Positions 18,221 to 26,506 of a stretch of DNA of 64,000 nt are shown piece by piece. A program made the translations under genes and the position numbers. The stretch's first letter is position 1. Each line of letters opens with the position of its first letter. Source of the stretch: Mucilaginibacter mallensis (lineage in GTDB: Bacteria > Bacteroidota > Bacteroidia > Sphingobacteriales > Sphingobacteriaceae); the NCBI RefSeq assembly GCF_900105165.1, contig NZ_LT629740.1:3782001-3846000 (forward strand). Direction: 5' to 3'. The notes under the pieces were generated by a model. That model was not told the DNA's origin and made no database searches. It saw nothing but the letters and a program-made list of their open reading frames with translations.

Positions 18221-18592
18221 TCATTTTATCACACTTTCCAGCAGCTCCCGGTGCGCTGCCCCCCACTGTTCAAGGCCCTGCCATACAGGTACCAGGGCAC
18301 GCGCGCTTGGTGTTAGCTCATAGTCAACCCGTGCCGGAACTGTCGGGTAAACTGTCCGGGTGATCAAACCGTCCCGCTCCATCTCTTTTAGTTGCAGCGT
18401 AAGCATGCGGTCTGTAATACCAGGCATCAGTTGTTTGATCTCTGTGTAACGAAGCTTATCTATTTCCAGCTTATGCAGAATGACTAGTTTCCACCGGCCG
18501 GCCAGCATATACAGGGCATACACCATCCCGCACAAATCTTTCAACTCTTCACGGTTAATGCTGTTTGTGGACGCGGCTTTTCTTTTACTCAT
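18221..18592 (-). CDS. HxlR family winged-helix regulator
   Basis: Small (123 aa) MarR-like regulator of the HxlR/YodB group. It has the family opening with a Cys (LCGMVYALYMLAGRWKLVIL), winged helix with LRYTEIKQLMPGITDRMLT and LTPSARALVPVWQ. Proteins of this group often sense quinones or aldehydes through that N-terminal Cys (known for YodB), and the divergent neighbour is a quinone reductase-like flavoprotein. The 99-bp shared promoter region suggests it controls that gene. Confidence 0.92.
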   Translation of the reverse strand: MSKRKAASTNSINREELKDLCGMVYALYMLAGRWKLVILHKLEIDKLRYTEIKQLMPGITDRMLTLQLKEMERDGLITRTVYPTVPARVDYELTPSARALVPVWQGLEQWGAAHRELLESVIK

Positions 18593-18655
18593 GACTTACA
18601 TTTTTGTGTGTTGCTTACAATGGGCTGCAGCTGCGCTAAAATACATAGCAACTGA

Positions 18656-18663
18656 TAATTTTG
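18656..18663 (+). promoter_or_regulatory. -7 promoter element of quinone reductase gene
   Basis: TAATTTTG is an exact TAnnTTTG match 28 bp before the ATG at 18692; the -33 element is unclear. Confidence 0.5.
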
Positions 18664-18691
18664 TACCTGAAATTAAAATTAAGAAACAAAA

Positions 18692-19360
18692 ATGAATATC
18701 CTGATCATATATGCCCATCCCGAACCAAAAAGCATGAATGGGGCCATGTACCGTACCGCAATTGAACATTTAACGGCCGCCGGTCATAACGTGAAGACAT
18801 CGGATCTGTATGCGATGCGGTTTGACCCTGTTTCAGATCGTGGCAATTTTACCAGCATGCATGATGCCTCCTTTTTTAAACAACAGCTGGAAGAGATGCA
18901 TGCGACTGAGACTAATGGTTTTGTTGAACACATCAACGCCGAACAGGAGAAAGTGGAATGGTGCGACCTGATGATCTGGCAATTTCCTTTATGGTGGTTT
19001 TCAGTACCAGCCATATTAAAGGGCTGGGTAGACCGCGTTTTCGCGATGGGGCGATTTTTTAAAAATGGCCATCTTTATGGTACCGGAATCTTTAAAGAGA
19101 AAAAGGCATTGCTCTCTTTAACCACCGGGAGCTCCGCAGATAGTTATGTTGATGATGGCTTCAATGGTGACATAGCAGGGGTTTTAAGACCGCTGCATCG
19201 CGGCATTTTTGAGTTTACCGGCTTTTCGGTATTACGCCCGCAGATCATTCACGCGCCAGCAAGGCAGCGCCAGGAAATACTTGTTGAGGAATTGGAAAAA
19301 TGGAAAAAAAGGCTGGATGGGATCTTTGAAGAATCACCGGTTGTGGTTGGGAAGTATTAG
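18692..19360 (+). CDS. NAD(P)H dehydrogenase (quinone), flavodoxin fold
   Basis: Flavoprotein of the NQO/MdaB/KefF family that reduces quinones by two electrons. It has the opening beta strand and phosphate-binding loop (MNILIIYAHPEPKSMNGAMY) and the family block DLMIWQFPLWWFSVPAILKG with the next GWVDRVFAMG. Length 222 aa is normal. It is divergent from the HxlR regulator, an arrangement known for quinone or electrophile defence. A promoter -7 box is visible. Confidence 0.92.
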   Translation: MNILIIYAHPEPKSMNGAMYRTAIEHLTAAGHNVKTSDLYAMRFDPVSDRGNFTSMHDASFFKQQLEEMHATETNGFVEHINAEQEKVEWCDLMIWQFPLWWFSVPAILKGWVDRVFAMGRFFKNGHLYGTGIFKEKKALLSLTTGSSADSYVDDGFNGDIAGVLRPLHRGIFEFTGFSVLRPQIIHAPARQRQEILVEELEKWKKRLDGIFEESPVVVGKY

Positions 19361-19410
19361 ATCCGCAAGCCTTCATCAGCCGCTGAATTGGATACTCCGG
19401 GAGGTTTATC

Positions 19411-19444
19411 TATGTCCAGGTTTATTAAATTAACCCTGGACATA
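19411..19444. terminator. Hairpin between convergent genes
   Basis: Perfect 10-bp arms TATGTCCAGG and CCTGGACATA around a 14-nt AT-rich loop, between the quinone reductase and the minus-strand small gene. It has no T-tract, so termination is only likely by position. Confidence 0.4.
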
Positions 19445-19543
19445 AGTAATTAGCCCGATCAAAGTATTGCGGAATATTCATCCTATTCAAAGAACAGGTA
19501 AGCTAGCATAATTGCTTTACCAAATCTAATAATACAAAACGCA

Positions 19544-19783
19544 TCAATTCTGCCAGGAACTTTTCAATTGCTTATACTTATCAGCCTCCTCTAAGGTAAG
19601 GCTTGATAAGATATTAAGTGATTTGCCGTCACGCCCGGTAAAACCGTAGTTGCTTTTTTGAGCTGTTTCAAAAAACTGTATACTATATTGATCTTTAAGT
19701 CGATCATTATTTTTTACAATCTCCGCAAATTTGGCTTTGAAATTTTCCTTTTGAACTGCTGTTGCTGTAATTTTTGCAATCAT
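19544..19783 (-). CDS. Small conserved-looking protein of unknown function
   Basis: A 79-aa protein that I do not recognise. It is soluble, rich in Lys, Asn and Gln, and begins MIAKITATAVQKENFKAKFA. It starts 2 bp after the stop of the cold-shock-domain gene and is on the same strand, so it is the third gene of that operon. No motif or membrane segment is visible. Its coding status is supported by tight spacing and protein-like composition. Confidence 0.7.
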   Translation of the reverse strand: MIAKITATAVQKENFKAKFAEIVKNNDRLKDQYSIQFFETAQKSNYGFTGRDGKSLNILSSLTLEEADKYKQLKSSWQN

Positions 19784-19785
19784 AA

Positions 19786-20235
19786 TTATTTCTTTTTCAC
19801 TTTGATTGCTGATAATCCTTTTTGCCCCTGCTCGGTTTCAAAAGTGACCATATTATTTTCCTTCAACGGTTCAGTTAAGGCATTAATGTGCACAAAAATG
19901 CTTTCCTGTGTTTGCAGGTCCTTAATAAAGCCATAACCTTTCGATTCATTGAAAAAGCTCACAACACCGTTCCTAACGGTGTCATGCGGCACATCTTCCT
20001 GCTTGGCCACGCCAATTTGAATATCTTCAGCGTTGATCTTTAATTTTCTTGAAGGATCAGGCGGCGTTGACGTAATGTTTCCATATTCATCAATATAGGC
20101 CATCATATCTTCCAGGCTTTTGCCCTTGCCGGTATTCGCTTTCCGTTCTTCGGCTTTTTCCTTTTTATCCTTCGCTTTTTTTAAGCGGGCCTTTTCTTTT
20201 TCGTTTTTACTGAATGTTGCTGTAGATTTTGCCAA
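19786..20235 (-). CDS. Cold-shock domain protein with charged N-terminal extension
   Basis: A 149-aa protein with two parts. Residues 1-45 are a Lys/Glu-rich, probably helical or disordered region (KARLKKAKDKKEKAEERK). Residues about 84-149 form a cold-shock domain with RNP1 (SKGYGFIKD) and RNP2 (SIFVHI). Likely an RNA-binding protein or RNA chaperone. It lies 6 bp after the CspA-like gene and 2 bp before a small unknown gene, in one operon. The domain is certain; the role of the extension is unknown. Confidence 0.92.
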   Translation of the reverse strand: MAKSTATFSKNEKEKARLKKAKDKKEKAEERKANTGKGKSLEDMMAYIDEYGNITSTPPDPSRKLKINAEDIQIGVAKQEDVPHDTVRNGVVSFFNESKGYGFIKDLQTQESIFVHINALTEPLKENNMVTFETEQGQKGLSAIKVKKK

Positions 20236-20241
20236 ACTTGC

Positions 20242-20433
20242 TTATGCTATTTTAACATTAACAGCGCCCGGGCCTTTTTTGCCTTCTTCTACATCAAAAG
20301 TAACTTCATCGTTTTCACGGATAGTATCGATTAATCCTGTAACGTGCACGAAGATTTCCTTGCCGCCATTACTTGGTGTGATAAAGCCGAAGCCTTTTGA
20401 TTCATTAAAAAATTTAACTGTTCCTGTTGCCAT
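20242..20433 (-). CDS. CspA-type cold-shock protein
   Basis: A 63-aa single cold-shock domain with RNP1 (SKGFGFITP) and RNP2 (EIFVHV), typical full length. It acts as an RNA chaperone. It is the first gene of the three-gene cold-shock operon; its upstream region is long and AT-rich, in line with the long leaders of csp mRNAs. Confidence 0.96.
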   Translation of the reverse strand: MATGTVKFFNESKGFGFITPSNGGKEIFVHVTGLIDTIRENDEVTFDVEEGKKGPGAVNVKIA

Positions 20434-20820
20434 GGTGTATTATATTATATATATGTAAGTGCGCAAGGTACTGTTAATTATTGGATAAAAGACTGTTAAT
20501 TATCAAGCCCGGACAACCTATCATTTTCCTTTTGTTAAATAATGAAATTGCCAACTGGGATCAGATAGCGTTTAAAACATTATTTGAGGAATAAAAAGGG
20601 TAAAACACCATACGGTATTTTCACATAAAAATTTGAAAATCAACCAGATAAAAAGAAATAAAGACCTATTTTTTATTTATACCAAAAAGCAAATAAGACG
20701 CTGATAATGAATTAGTTAAAACGGTTTTTTTATTTATACAAGAATATTATACTCCCTATTAAAATGGTTATGCCTTTTGAGGCACAAAATAGCAACGTTC
20801 ATTTTTCACCTGATTTCAGG
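20434..20820. other. Intergenic region between csp and GH39 genes
   Basis: This 387-bp AT-rich stretch between divergent genes holds no convincing ORF. It should contain the csp promoter and long leader on the minus strand, but I could not place an exact TAnnTTTG box. Confidence 0.4.
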
Positions 20821-20844
20821 TACTTGTTTGAAAACAAACAAGTA
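20821..20844. promoter_or_regulatory. Operator-like palindrome upstream of GH39 gene
   Basis: Perfect 10-bp arms TACTTGTTTG-N4-CAAACAAGTA, centred about 115 bp before the GH39 start. It could also fold as a hairpin, but no T-tract follows. The regulator is unknown. Confidence 0.5.
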
Positions 20845-20946
20845 TTTAATGTTATTTAAACACTTATACTTCTTTTTCCTTTTCTTTACATTATAAACTT
20901 GACCAGAGAAAAGAATTTCCTGCATAATTTATTAATAGTCAAATCC

Positions 20947-22626
20947 ATGAAACCTATTTATTTATTGTTGTTAGTGCTGCTGTTATCCGGCATGAATGCC
21001 TCCGCGCAAAATGTACCGGCGGTTATTCACGTAAATCTTGAGCAAACCAAGGGTGAAATGAAGCCCATTTGGGCATGGTATGGCTATGACGAACCCAACT
21101 TTACCTACATGAAGGATGGCTGCAAGCTGCTTACTGAGCTTGCCGCTTTAAGCCCGGTGCCCGTATATGTACGTACACACAACCTGCTTACCTCAGGCGA
21201 TGGCATTCCTGCTTTAAAATGGGGTTCAACAAATATTTATACGGAGGATGCACGGGGCAATGCGGTATATAACTACCATATAACCGACAGCATATTTGAC
21301 ACCTATATAAAACGGGGCATGAAACCTTTGGCACAGATCGGCTTTATGCCAGAGGCATTATCAATTCACCCCCAACCCTATCAACACCACTGGAAACCCG
21401 GTGTTGATTATGGCAAGATTGAGACCGGCTGGGCCTATCCGCCCAAAGACTATAAAAAATGGGAAGAACTGATCTATCAATGGGTAAGCCACTGCATAGC
21501 CCGCTATGGAAAAAAGGAGGTTGAAAGCTGGTATTGGGAGGTTTGGAACGAGCCCAATGGCGCTTATTGGAAAGGTACAACTCAGGAATTTTACAAACTC
21601 TATGATTATGCCGCAGCCGGTGTTAAACGCGCGCTGCCAACAGCCCATGTTGGTGGGCCCGATGTAACAGGCGGAGCAGAAAAATGGCTCGGAGGCTTTT
21701 TAAAACATTGCCTAACTGATACTAATTACGTAACAGGTAAAATAGGCTCACCGCTCGATCTGGTACTGTTTCATGCCAAGGGTTCGCCGAAGGTGATAAA
21801 CGATACGGTGGTGATGGGTATCAGGCAACAACTACGTGATATTAACGGCCATTTTAAGGAGATCAACTCTTTTGCTGAGCTCAAGAATATCCCCATTGTT
21901 ATTGGTGAATCTGACCCGGAAGGCTGCGCTGCCTGCGGGATGGCCACCAACCCCGAGAACGCTTACCGCAATGGCACTATGTATTCCAGCTATACCGCGG
22001 CTGCACTGGCCCGGATATACGATTTAAAAGACATGTACAATGAAAACCTGATAGGTGCAGTTAACTGGTCGTTTGAGTTTGAGAACCAGCCCTGGTTTGC
22101 AGGTTACCGTGATCTGGCTACCAATGGTGTTGATAAGCCGGTATTGAATATTTTCCGCATGCTGGGTATGATGAAGGGTGAAAGAGTTACAGTTATCAGC
22201 AACCGTGCATACAAACTGCAAACCGTGCTTGATTCCAGCATCCGCGGTAAGCAAACTGACATAGGCGGCCTTGCAGCAAAGGATAAAAAATCAGCAACGG
22301 TACTGGTATGGAACTATGCGGATAAGGACAAACAAAGTGCGGGAGAACCGGTAAGTATAAATATAGATGGTATACCTGTAGAAACAACCAGCGTTAATGT
22401 AACTGAATACAGGATTGACGAAACGCATAGCAACTCCTATACCGCCTGGAAAAATATGGGGTCGCCACAACAACCTACCACAAAGCAGATAGCCATACTT
22501 GAAAAAGCAGGGCAATTACAAACCATAGGTAAACCGGCTCAGCTAAAAGTAAAAGCAGGCTCGGTAAATATTAATGTTTCGTTACCGCAACAAGGCGTAT
22601 CCTTACTGGTTATAAATTACCTGTAG
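20947..22626 (+). CDS. Glycoside hydrolase family 39 (beta-xylosidase-like)
   Basis: Exported TIM-barrel glycosidase of clan GH-A. Signal peptide MKPIYLLLLVLLLSGMNASA; I start there (20947) rather than at 20899. The acid/base Glu is in WEVWNEPNGAYW and the nucleophile Glu in IPIVIGESDPEGC, both in the expected strands; a small C-terminal beta domain follows to residue 559. GH39 enzymes act on xylosides or, in animals, on iduronides; the bacterial precedent favours beta-xylosidase, but specificity is open. It is a single-gene unit with its own palindrome upstream and terminator downstream. Confidence 0.88.
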   Translation: MKPIYLLLLVLLLSGMNASAQNVPAVIHVNLEQTKGEMKPIWAWYGYDEPNFTYMKDGCKLLTELAALSPVPVYVRTHNLLTSGDGIPALKWGSTNIYTEDARGNAVYNYHITDSIFDTYIKRGMKPLAQIGFMPEALSIHPQPYQHHWKPGVDYGKIETGWAYPPKDYKKWEELIYQWVSHCIARYGKKEVESWYWEVWNEPNGAYWKGTTQEFYKLYDYAAAGVKRALPTAHVGGPDVTGGAEKWLGGFLKHCLTDTNYVTGKIGSPLDLVLFHAKGSPKVINDTVVMGIRQQLRDINGHFKEINSFAELKNIPIVIGESDPEGCAACGMATNPENAYRNGTMYSSYTAAALARIYDLKDMYNENLIGAVNWSFEFENQPWFAGYRDLATNGVDKPVLNIFRMLGMMKGERVTVISNRAYKLQTVLDSSIRGKQTDIGGLAAKDKKSATVLVWNYADKDKQSAGEPVSINIDGIPVETTSVNVTEYRIDETHSNSYTAWKNMGSPQQPTTKQIAILEKAGQLQTIGKPAQLKVKAGSVNINVSLPQQGVSLLVINYL

Positions 22627-22694
22627 GCTTTAACTTCAGCTTTCGGGTAACAAGACATTCGTTGCCAATATTCAGGCTTCTTTTAATAACAAAA

Positions 22695-22731
22695 TTTAGG
22701 CTGACCATATCTCCCGTCAGCCTGAATTTTT
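22695..22731 (+). terminator. Terminator of GH39 gene
   Basis: AGGCTGAC (22698-22705) and GTCAGCCT (22716-22723), extended by A-T pairs on each side, then ATTTTT. It starts about 70 bp after the GH39 stop. Confidence 0.75.
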
Positions 22732-22844
22732 CATGCACCTTATATTCGGTTTTCAAATGTTAAAATTATGTTAAATAAGGCTTTTTCATACTAACTACAG
22801 AATCTCATTCTATTATTGTAGTAGTAATATGCTAAAAACATAGG

Positions 22845-22877
22845 TTAATCGATACAATTGGTTCAATTATCGATTAA
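22845..22877. promoter_or_regulatory. Long inverted repeat upstream of thioredoxin-ApbE operon
   Basis: TTAATCGATA (22845-22854) and TATCGATTAA (22868-22877) are perfect 10-bp arms; the spacer holds a smaller ATTG-GTT-CAAT dyad. It ends 36 bp before the first gene, a typical operator position. No regulator gene adjoins it. Confidence 0.5.
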
Positions 22878-22913
22878 TTATTTATAATAAAAAACATAAA
22901 CATATTTTTATAT

Positions 22914-23351
22914 ATGAAATTTTTAATTATTCTATTTTCTGCCATGCTCTCAATAAATGTTACCTGGCTGGGTGATTTTGGTCAGGCTAAAACAGAAGCA
23001 TCCCAATCACATAAACTTATACTGATAAATTTTTCAGGATCAGACTGGTGTGGCCCTTGTATACGTGAACGAAAAGAAATATTGGAAAACGATGCATTTG
23101 AAAGTTTCGCTTCAGATCACCTGGTATTGGTAAGGGCAGATTTTCCGAGGCAAAGTAAAAATCAGCTGAGTAAGGAACAGGTAAAGCTTAATGAGGCATT
23201 GGCAGATAAATACAATCCCGATGGCAAATTTCCATATACCCTTTTAATTGATGAAAATGGTAAGGTGTTAAAGGATTGGGACGGGTTTCCAAATGAGTCG
23301 CCTGAGAATTTTGTAGCACAAATAGCCACATTTATACATGCAGCAAACTGA
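22914..23351 (+). CDS. Thioredoxin-family protein
   Basis: A 145-aa thioredoxin-fold protein with the active site WCGPC (Cys46, Cys49) in SGSDWCGPCIRER. The first ~18 residues are hydrophobic and probably an export signal, so it should act as a periplasmic thiol reductase. It is the first gene of a four-gene operon with ApbE, DUF4266 and DUF3570 genes; its end overlaps the ApbE start by 14 nt. Confidence 0.9.
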   Translation: MKFLIILFSAMLSINVTWLGDFGQAKTEASQSHKLILINFSGSDWCGPCIRERKEILENDAFESFASDHLVLVRADFPRQSKNQLSKEQVKLNEALADKYNPDGKFPYTLLIDENGKVLKDWDGFPNESPENFVAQIATFIHAAN

Positions 23352-24294
23352 AATCATTAATTTATTAATACAAAAGCGCGCACTTAAATTAATGGGCAAT
23401 CGCTTTGAATTAAGTGTAGTTAGTGACAATGAACAGTGGGGCCAGCAATGTATTGACATAGCCATAGCTGAAATAAGCAGAATTGAAAAACTTTTAACAA
23501 CGTTTAGCGACGATAGCCAAACTAATGCTATAAACCATAATGCGGGTATAGCGCCTGTAACGGTTGACAGGGAAGTATTTGATCTTATAAAACGATCAAT
23601 AAAAATAAGTGAGCTTACGCAAGGAGCCTTTGATATTACTTATGGCTCGATTGATAAACGGTTGTGGAATTTTGATCAAACCATGACGAGCCTGCCTGAT
23701 AAGGCAACAGCAAAAAAAATGGTCCGGCTTATAAACTTCAGAAACATTTTGTTAGATGAAGAAGCCTGTACTATTTTTTTAAGTGAAAAAGGTATGCGCA
23801 TTGGTTTTGGTGGTATTGGCAAGGGATATGCCGCCGAACGTGCTAAGCATGTAATGAAACTAAATGGTGTTGAAAGCGGTGTGGTAAATGCATCAGGCGA
23901 CTTAAATACATGGGGACTACAGCCCAATGGTAAGCCCTGGACAGTTGGCATTGCTAACCCTGATTCATCAAATGAGATATTCTCCTATATAAATATTACG
24001 GATATGGCCGTAGCAACATCGGGCAATTATGAAAAATTTATTATGGTTGATGGAAAGAAATACTCACATACCATAAACCCGCGTACGGGCTTGCCTGTAA
24101 CCGGTATTAAAGCAGTAACCATTATAACTACCAATGCTGAGATTGCCGATGCTATGGCCACACCGGTAATGATTATGGGAATTAATGCTGGGCTCGATAT
24201 GATCAATCAAATGAAAAACATAGAAGCTGTTATTATTGATGATAACAATAAAATATATACTTCAAAAAATATAAAAATTAATACCCCTATATAA
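23338..24294 (+). CDS. apbE: FAD:protein FMN transferase (ApbE)
   Basis: Transfers FMN from FAD onto a Thr or Ser of target redox proteins. Visible signatures: QGAFDITYGSIDKRLWNFD, GGIGKGYAAERA (FAD binding), INPRTGLPV, and the Mg-binding Asp in NAEIADAMATPVM. Length 318 aa. It lacks a lipobox or signal peptide: the sequence starts directly with MQQTEIINLLIQKRAL, unlike many periplasmic ApbE lipoproteins, so it may act in the cytoplasm or be exported another way. It overlaps the upstream gene by 14 nt and the downstream gene by one base (TAATG). Confidence 0.93.
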   Translation: MQQTEIINLLIQKRALKLMGNRFELSVVSDNEQWGQQCIDIAIAEISRIEKLLTTFSDDSQTNAINHNAGIAPVTVDREVFDLIKRSIKISELTQGAFDITYGSIDKRLWNFDQTMTSLPDKATAKKMVRLINFRNILLDEEACTIFLSEKGMRIGFGGIGKGYAAERAKHVMKLNGVESGVVNASGDLNTWGLQPNGKPWTVGIANPDSSNEIFSYINITDMAVATSGNYEKFIMVDGKKYSHTINPRTGLPVTGIKAVTIITTNAEIADAMATPVMIMGINAGLDMINQMKNIEAVIIDDNNKIYTSKNIKINTPI

Positions 24295-24515
24295 TGATAA
24301 CTAAAACGATGAAAGTATTAGCCTGCTTACTTATAGCAATAGGATGCACTTCCTGTGTTCATCTAAAAGAATACCAGAAAAGCAGGATAAATGATTCAGA
24401 AATGGTTTTAAGTAACCGGAAGGTTGAAAAAAACGAATTGAATTTTCAATCATACCGGGAAGCAGCCTCTGGCGCAAACGCAGGTAAAACAGGTGGAGGC
24501 TGTGGCTGTAACTAA
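24294..24515 (+). CDS. DUF4266 lipoprotein with GGGCGCN tail
   Basis: A 73-aa lipoprotein: signal ending in GCTSC (Cys21), a short polar middle, and the C-terminal SGANAGKTGGGCGCN, characteristic of the DUF4266 family. The two terminal Cys and the SGAN segment near them are candidate sites for thiol chemistry or flavin attachment. It sits between apbE and the DUF3570 gene, the usual company of this family. Function is unknown; its role as partner or substrate of ApbE or the thioredoxin is inference. Confidence 0.85.
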   Translation: MITKTMKVLACLLIAIGCTSCVHLKEYQKSRINDSEMVLSNRKVEKNELNFQSYREAASGANAGKTGGGCGCN

Positions 24516-24517
24516 TT

Positions 24518-25807
24518 ATGAGGAAGATATTTTTATCTGTAGTTGGCTTTTCAATGATATGCCGGCTTAATGCACATGCACAGGTTAAGCAGGATAGCGT
24601 TAGTAATAAACCAGCATTTAGTTTATACAATACCCCGGACCAGGATTCTACGCAATATAATCCCCGGAAATTACGATTAGACGAAGTTGATTTTGTATCC
24701 AGTTACTATTCCCAAAACGGCGATCATTCGGCTGTTACAGGTGGAATTGGGACAGAAAAGGTGACCGATTTTGCAAATAGCATTAACCTGAACTTTGTTT
24801 GGACAAACCAGCATCAGAATAAAAACACATTGGCTGTTGGTTTAGGATTTGATGCCCACACTGCTGCTTCGCAAGCCTTTGTTTCAAAAACAGGGGCATC
24901 CAGCCCAAATGGCACCCGGCTTTACCCATCATTGGATTGGACGGTTGAAAATGCTAAAACCGGCAACACATTTGGAGTAGGTACTTATTACTCGAGTGAA
25001 TATAATTATCAGTCGTTAGGTGCCGATTTACATTTTTCAGTTAAAACTGATGATAAGAATGGTGAATTCAGCGCCAAATTACAGGGGTATTTTGATCACG
25101 TAAAGCTGATTTACCCATCTGAATTTATTCCGGTAAGTACCACTACTACAACCATCACATCGGCCAGTAGCTCATCAAGTTCTGGTGGGGGCCATAAGGC
25201 AAACATACCGAGTAGCCCAAGAGAAACATATTCTGCAGCATTCGGCTATACGCAGATCATTAACTCAAGGCTGCAGATCGCTTTCCTCGCAGATGTTGTG
25301 GGGCAAAATGGTTATTTAAGCCTGCCCTTTCACCGGGTATACTTTACAACAGGCAAGGATACTATTGAAAAACTACCTTCATCACGCTTTAAGCTGCCGC
25401 TAGGTTTCAGGCTCAATTACTTTTTGGGTGATAACATCATCTTAAGATCGTATTACCGATATTATTTGGATAACTGGGGCATCAGATCGAACACGGCTAA
25501 CCTTGAAATAGCGTACAAGGTATCACCATTCTTTTCTATATCACCGTTCTACAGGTATTATAACCAATCGGCAGCGCGTTATTTTGCACCTTATGAAGAG
25601 CATAGCCCAACCGATCAGTATTACACCAGTAATTATGAATATGCAAAATTCAGCAGCCAGTTTTTTGGTGTAGGCTTTAGGATAGCGCCGCCAAAAGGAG
25701 TATTCGGCTGGCAGAGCCTACACGAGTTAGAGATCAGATACGGCCATTATACCCAAACTACCAATCTGACATCCGATGTGGTATCATTAAGCCTTGGATT
25801 TAAATAA
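24518..25807 (+). CDS. DUF3570 outer-membrane protein
   Basis: A 429-aa protein with a signal peptide (MRKIFLSVVGFSMICRLNAHA) and long alternating aromatic beta strands typical of an outer-membrane barrel (DNIILRSYYRYYLDNWGIRS, ending VVSLSLGFK). A Ser/Thr-rich stretch (about residues 205-225) is probably a surface loop or linker. It matches the DUF3570 family that co-occurs with ApbE and DUF4266. It begins 2 bp after the DUF4266 stop. Function unknown; a surface redox role is inferred from its neighbours. Confidence 0.88.
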   Translation: MRKIFLSVVGFSMICRLNAHAQVKQDSVSNKPAFSLYNTPDQDSTQYNPRKLRLDEVDFVSSYYSQNGDHSAVTGGIGTEKVTDFANSINLNFVWTNQHQNKNTLAVGLGFDAHTAASQAFVSKTGASSPNGTRLYPSLDWTVENAKTGNTFGVGTYYSSEYNYQSLGADLHFSVKTDDKNGEFSAKLQGYFDHVKLIYPSEFIPVSTTTTTITSASSSSSSGGGHKANIPSSPRETYSAAFGYTQIINSRLQIAFLADVVGQNGYLSLPFHRVYFTTGKDTIEKLPSSRFKLPLGFRLNYFLGDNIILRSYYRYYLDNWGIRSNTANLEIAYKVSPFFSISPFYRYYNQSAARYFAPYEEHSPTDQYYTSNYEYAKFSSQFFGVGFRIAPPKGVFGWQSLHELEIRYGHYTQTTNLTSDVVSLSLGFK

Positions 25808-25818
25808 TATAGAGGAAT

Positions 25819-25864
25819 GTTGAGGTTATCTGGCAATAACATCCAGATCAACCTCAACGTTTTT
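25819..25864. terminator. Shared terminator hairpin for convergent operons
   Basis: GTTGAGGTTATCTGG (25819-25833) pairs with CCAGATCAACCTCAAC (25843-25858, one bulge), followed by GTTTTT on plus. It overlaps the 3' end of the convergent YceI gene. Confidence 0.75.
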
Positions 25865-26371
25865 ATCAATTGAATTGTCAGAGCCTACATTATACTCCAG
25901 CCTGTTTAATTGAAAACTCCCTTTAAATTCATAGCCGCCATTTTGGGCTTTAGCTGTAAATGGGAATGATATGGTCTTGGTAACACCTTTCATAGTAAGT
26001 GTACCGGTGAAGGTATAAGTATTCTCACCAGATGCCTTGGTAATGGTTTGCGATTTTATAATTATCAATGGGTGCTTCTTTACGTCGAAATAACTTTCCT
26101 CCTTTAAATGGTTATCCCTCATCCCAATACCTGAATTAATAGTTTCTGCAGCTATTGATACATCAAATACAGCTTGCGTAAGATTAGTCGGATCAAATAT
26201 TACGGTCCCTTTCAAACCTTTAAATGTACCTGTAACCGTACTTTTAAATATCATTTGATGTGACACTTTAAACTGCACCGTGGAGCTTTGTTCAACAGGC
26301 GTATAATGCTGCGCAAAAACACTATTTACAGAACAGATAAATAGTGCTATAATAATTGAATAAGCCTTCAT
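25826..26371 (-). CDS. YceI family protein
   Basis: Exported lipocalin-like beta-barrel (about 180 aa) that binds polyisoprenoid or quinone-like lipids in known members. Signal peptide MKAYSIIIALFICSVNSVFA; I start there (26371) instead of 26440. Family features: TVQFKVSHQM near the start, FDVSIAAETINSG, HPLIIIKSQTI and the C-terminal VEVDLDVIAR. It follows a b-type cytochrome gene, as in the E. coli yceJ-yceI pair, which supports an electron-carrier-related role. Confidence 0.93.
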   Translation of the reverse strand: MKAYSIIIALFICSVNSVFAQHYTPVEQSSTVQFKVSHQMIFKSTVTGTFKGLKGTVIFDPTNLTQAVFDVSIAAETINSGIGMRDNHLKEESYFDVKKHPLIIIKSQTITKASGENTYTFTGTLTMKGVTKTISFPFTAKAQNGGYEFKGSFQLNRLEYNVGSDNSIDKNVEVDLDVIAR

Positions 26372-26409
26372 ATTGGTTTGATTAATACAGTTACCTATGT
26401 ATAATTGAA

Positions 26410-26496
26410 TTAAGGCAAAAAAGTTATAATTAAAAGCCAAATAATAATGATTATGGCTGCTGCAATCCAGATAAATGGAATTAAAAGCCTTTTCAT
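26410..26496 (-). CDS. 28-residue single-helix membrane protein
   Basis: Too short for routine gene finding. ATG at 26496 begins 10 bp after the cytochrome stop; a GGAG directly precedes it, although very close. The product starts MKRLLIPFIWIAAAI and continues with Ile, Trp and Leu to ITFLP: two basic residues, then one membrane helix. Small one-helix subunits next to b-type cytochromes are known (CydX, CcoQ types), so it may be an accessory subunit of the neighbouring cytochrome. The coding call is moderate; the role is inference. Confidence 0.5.
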   Translation of the reverse strand: MKRLLIPFIWIAAAIIIIIWLLIITFLP

Positions 26497-26506
26497 CTCC
26501 TACAAT

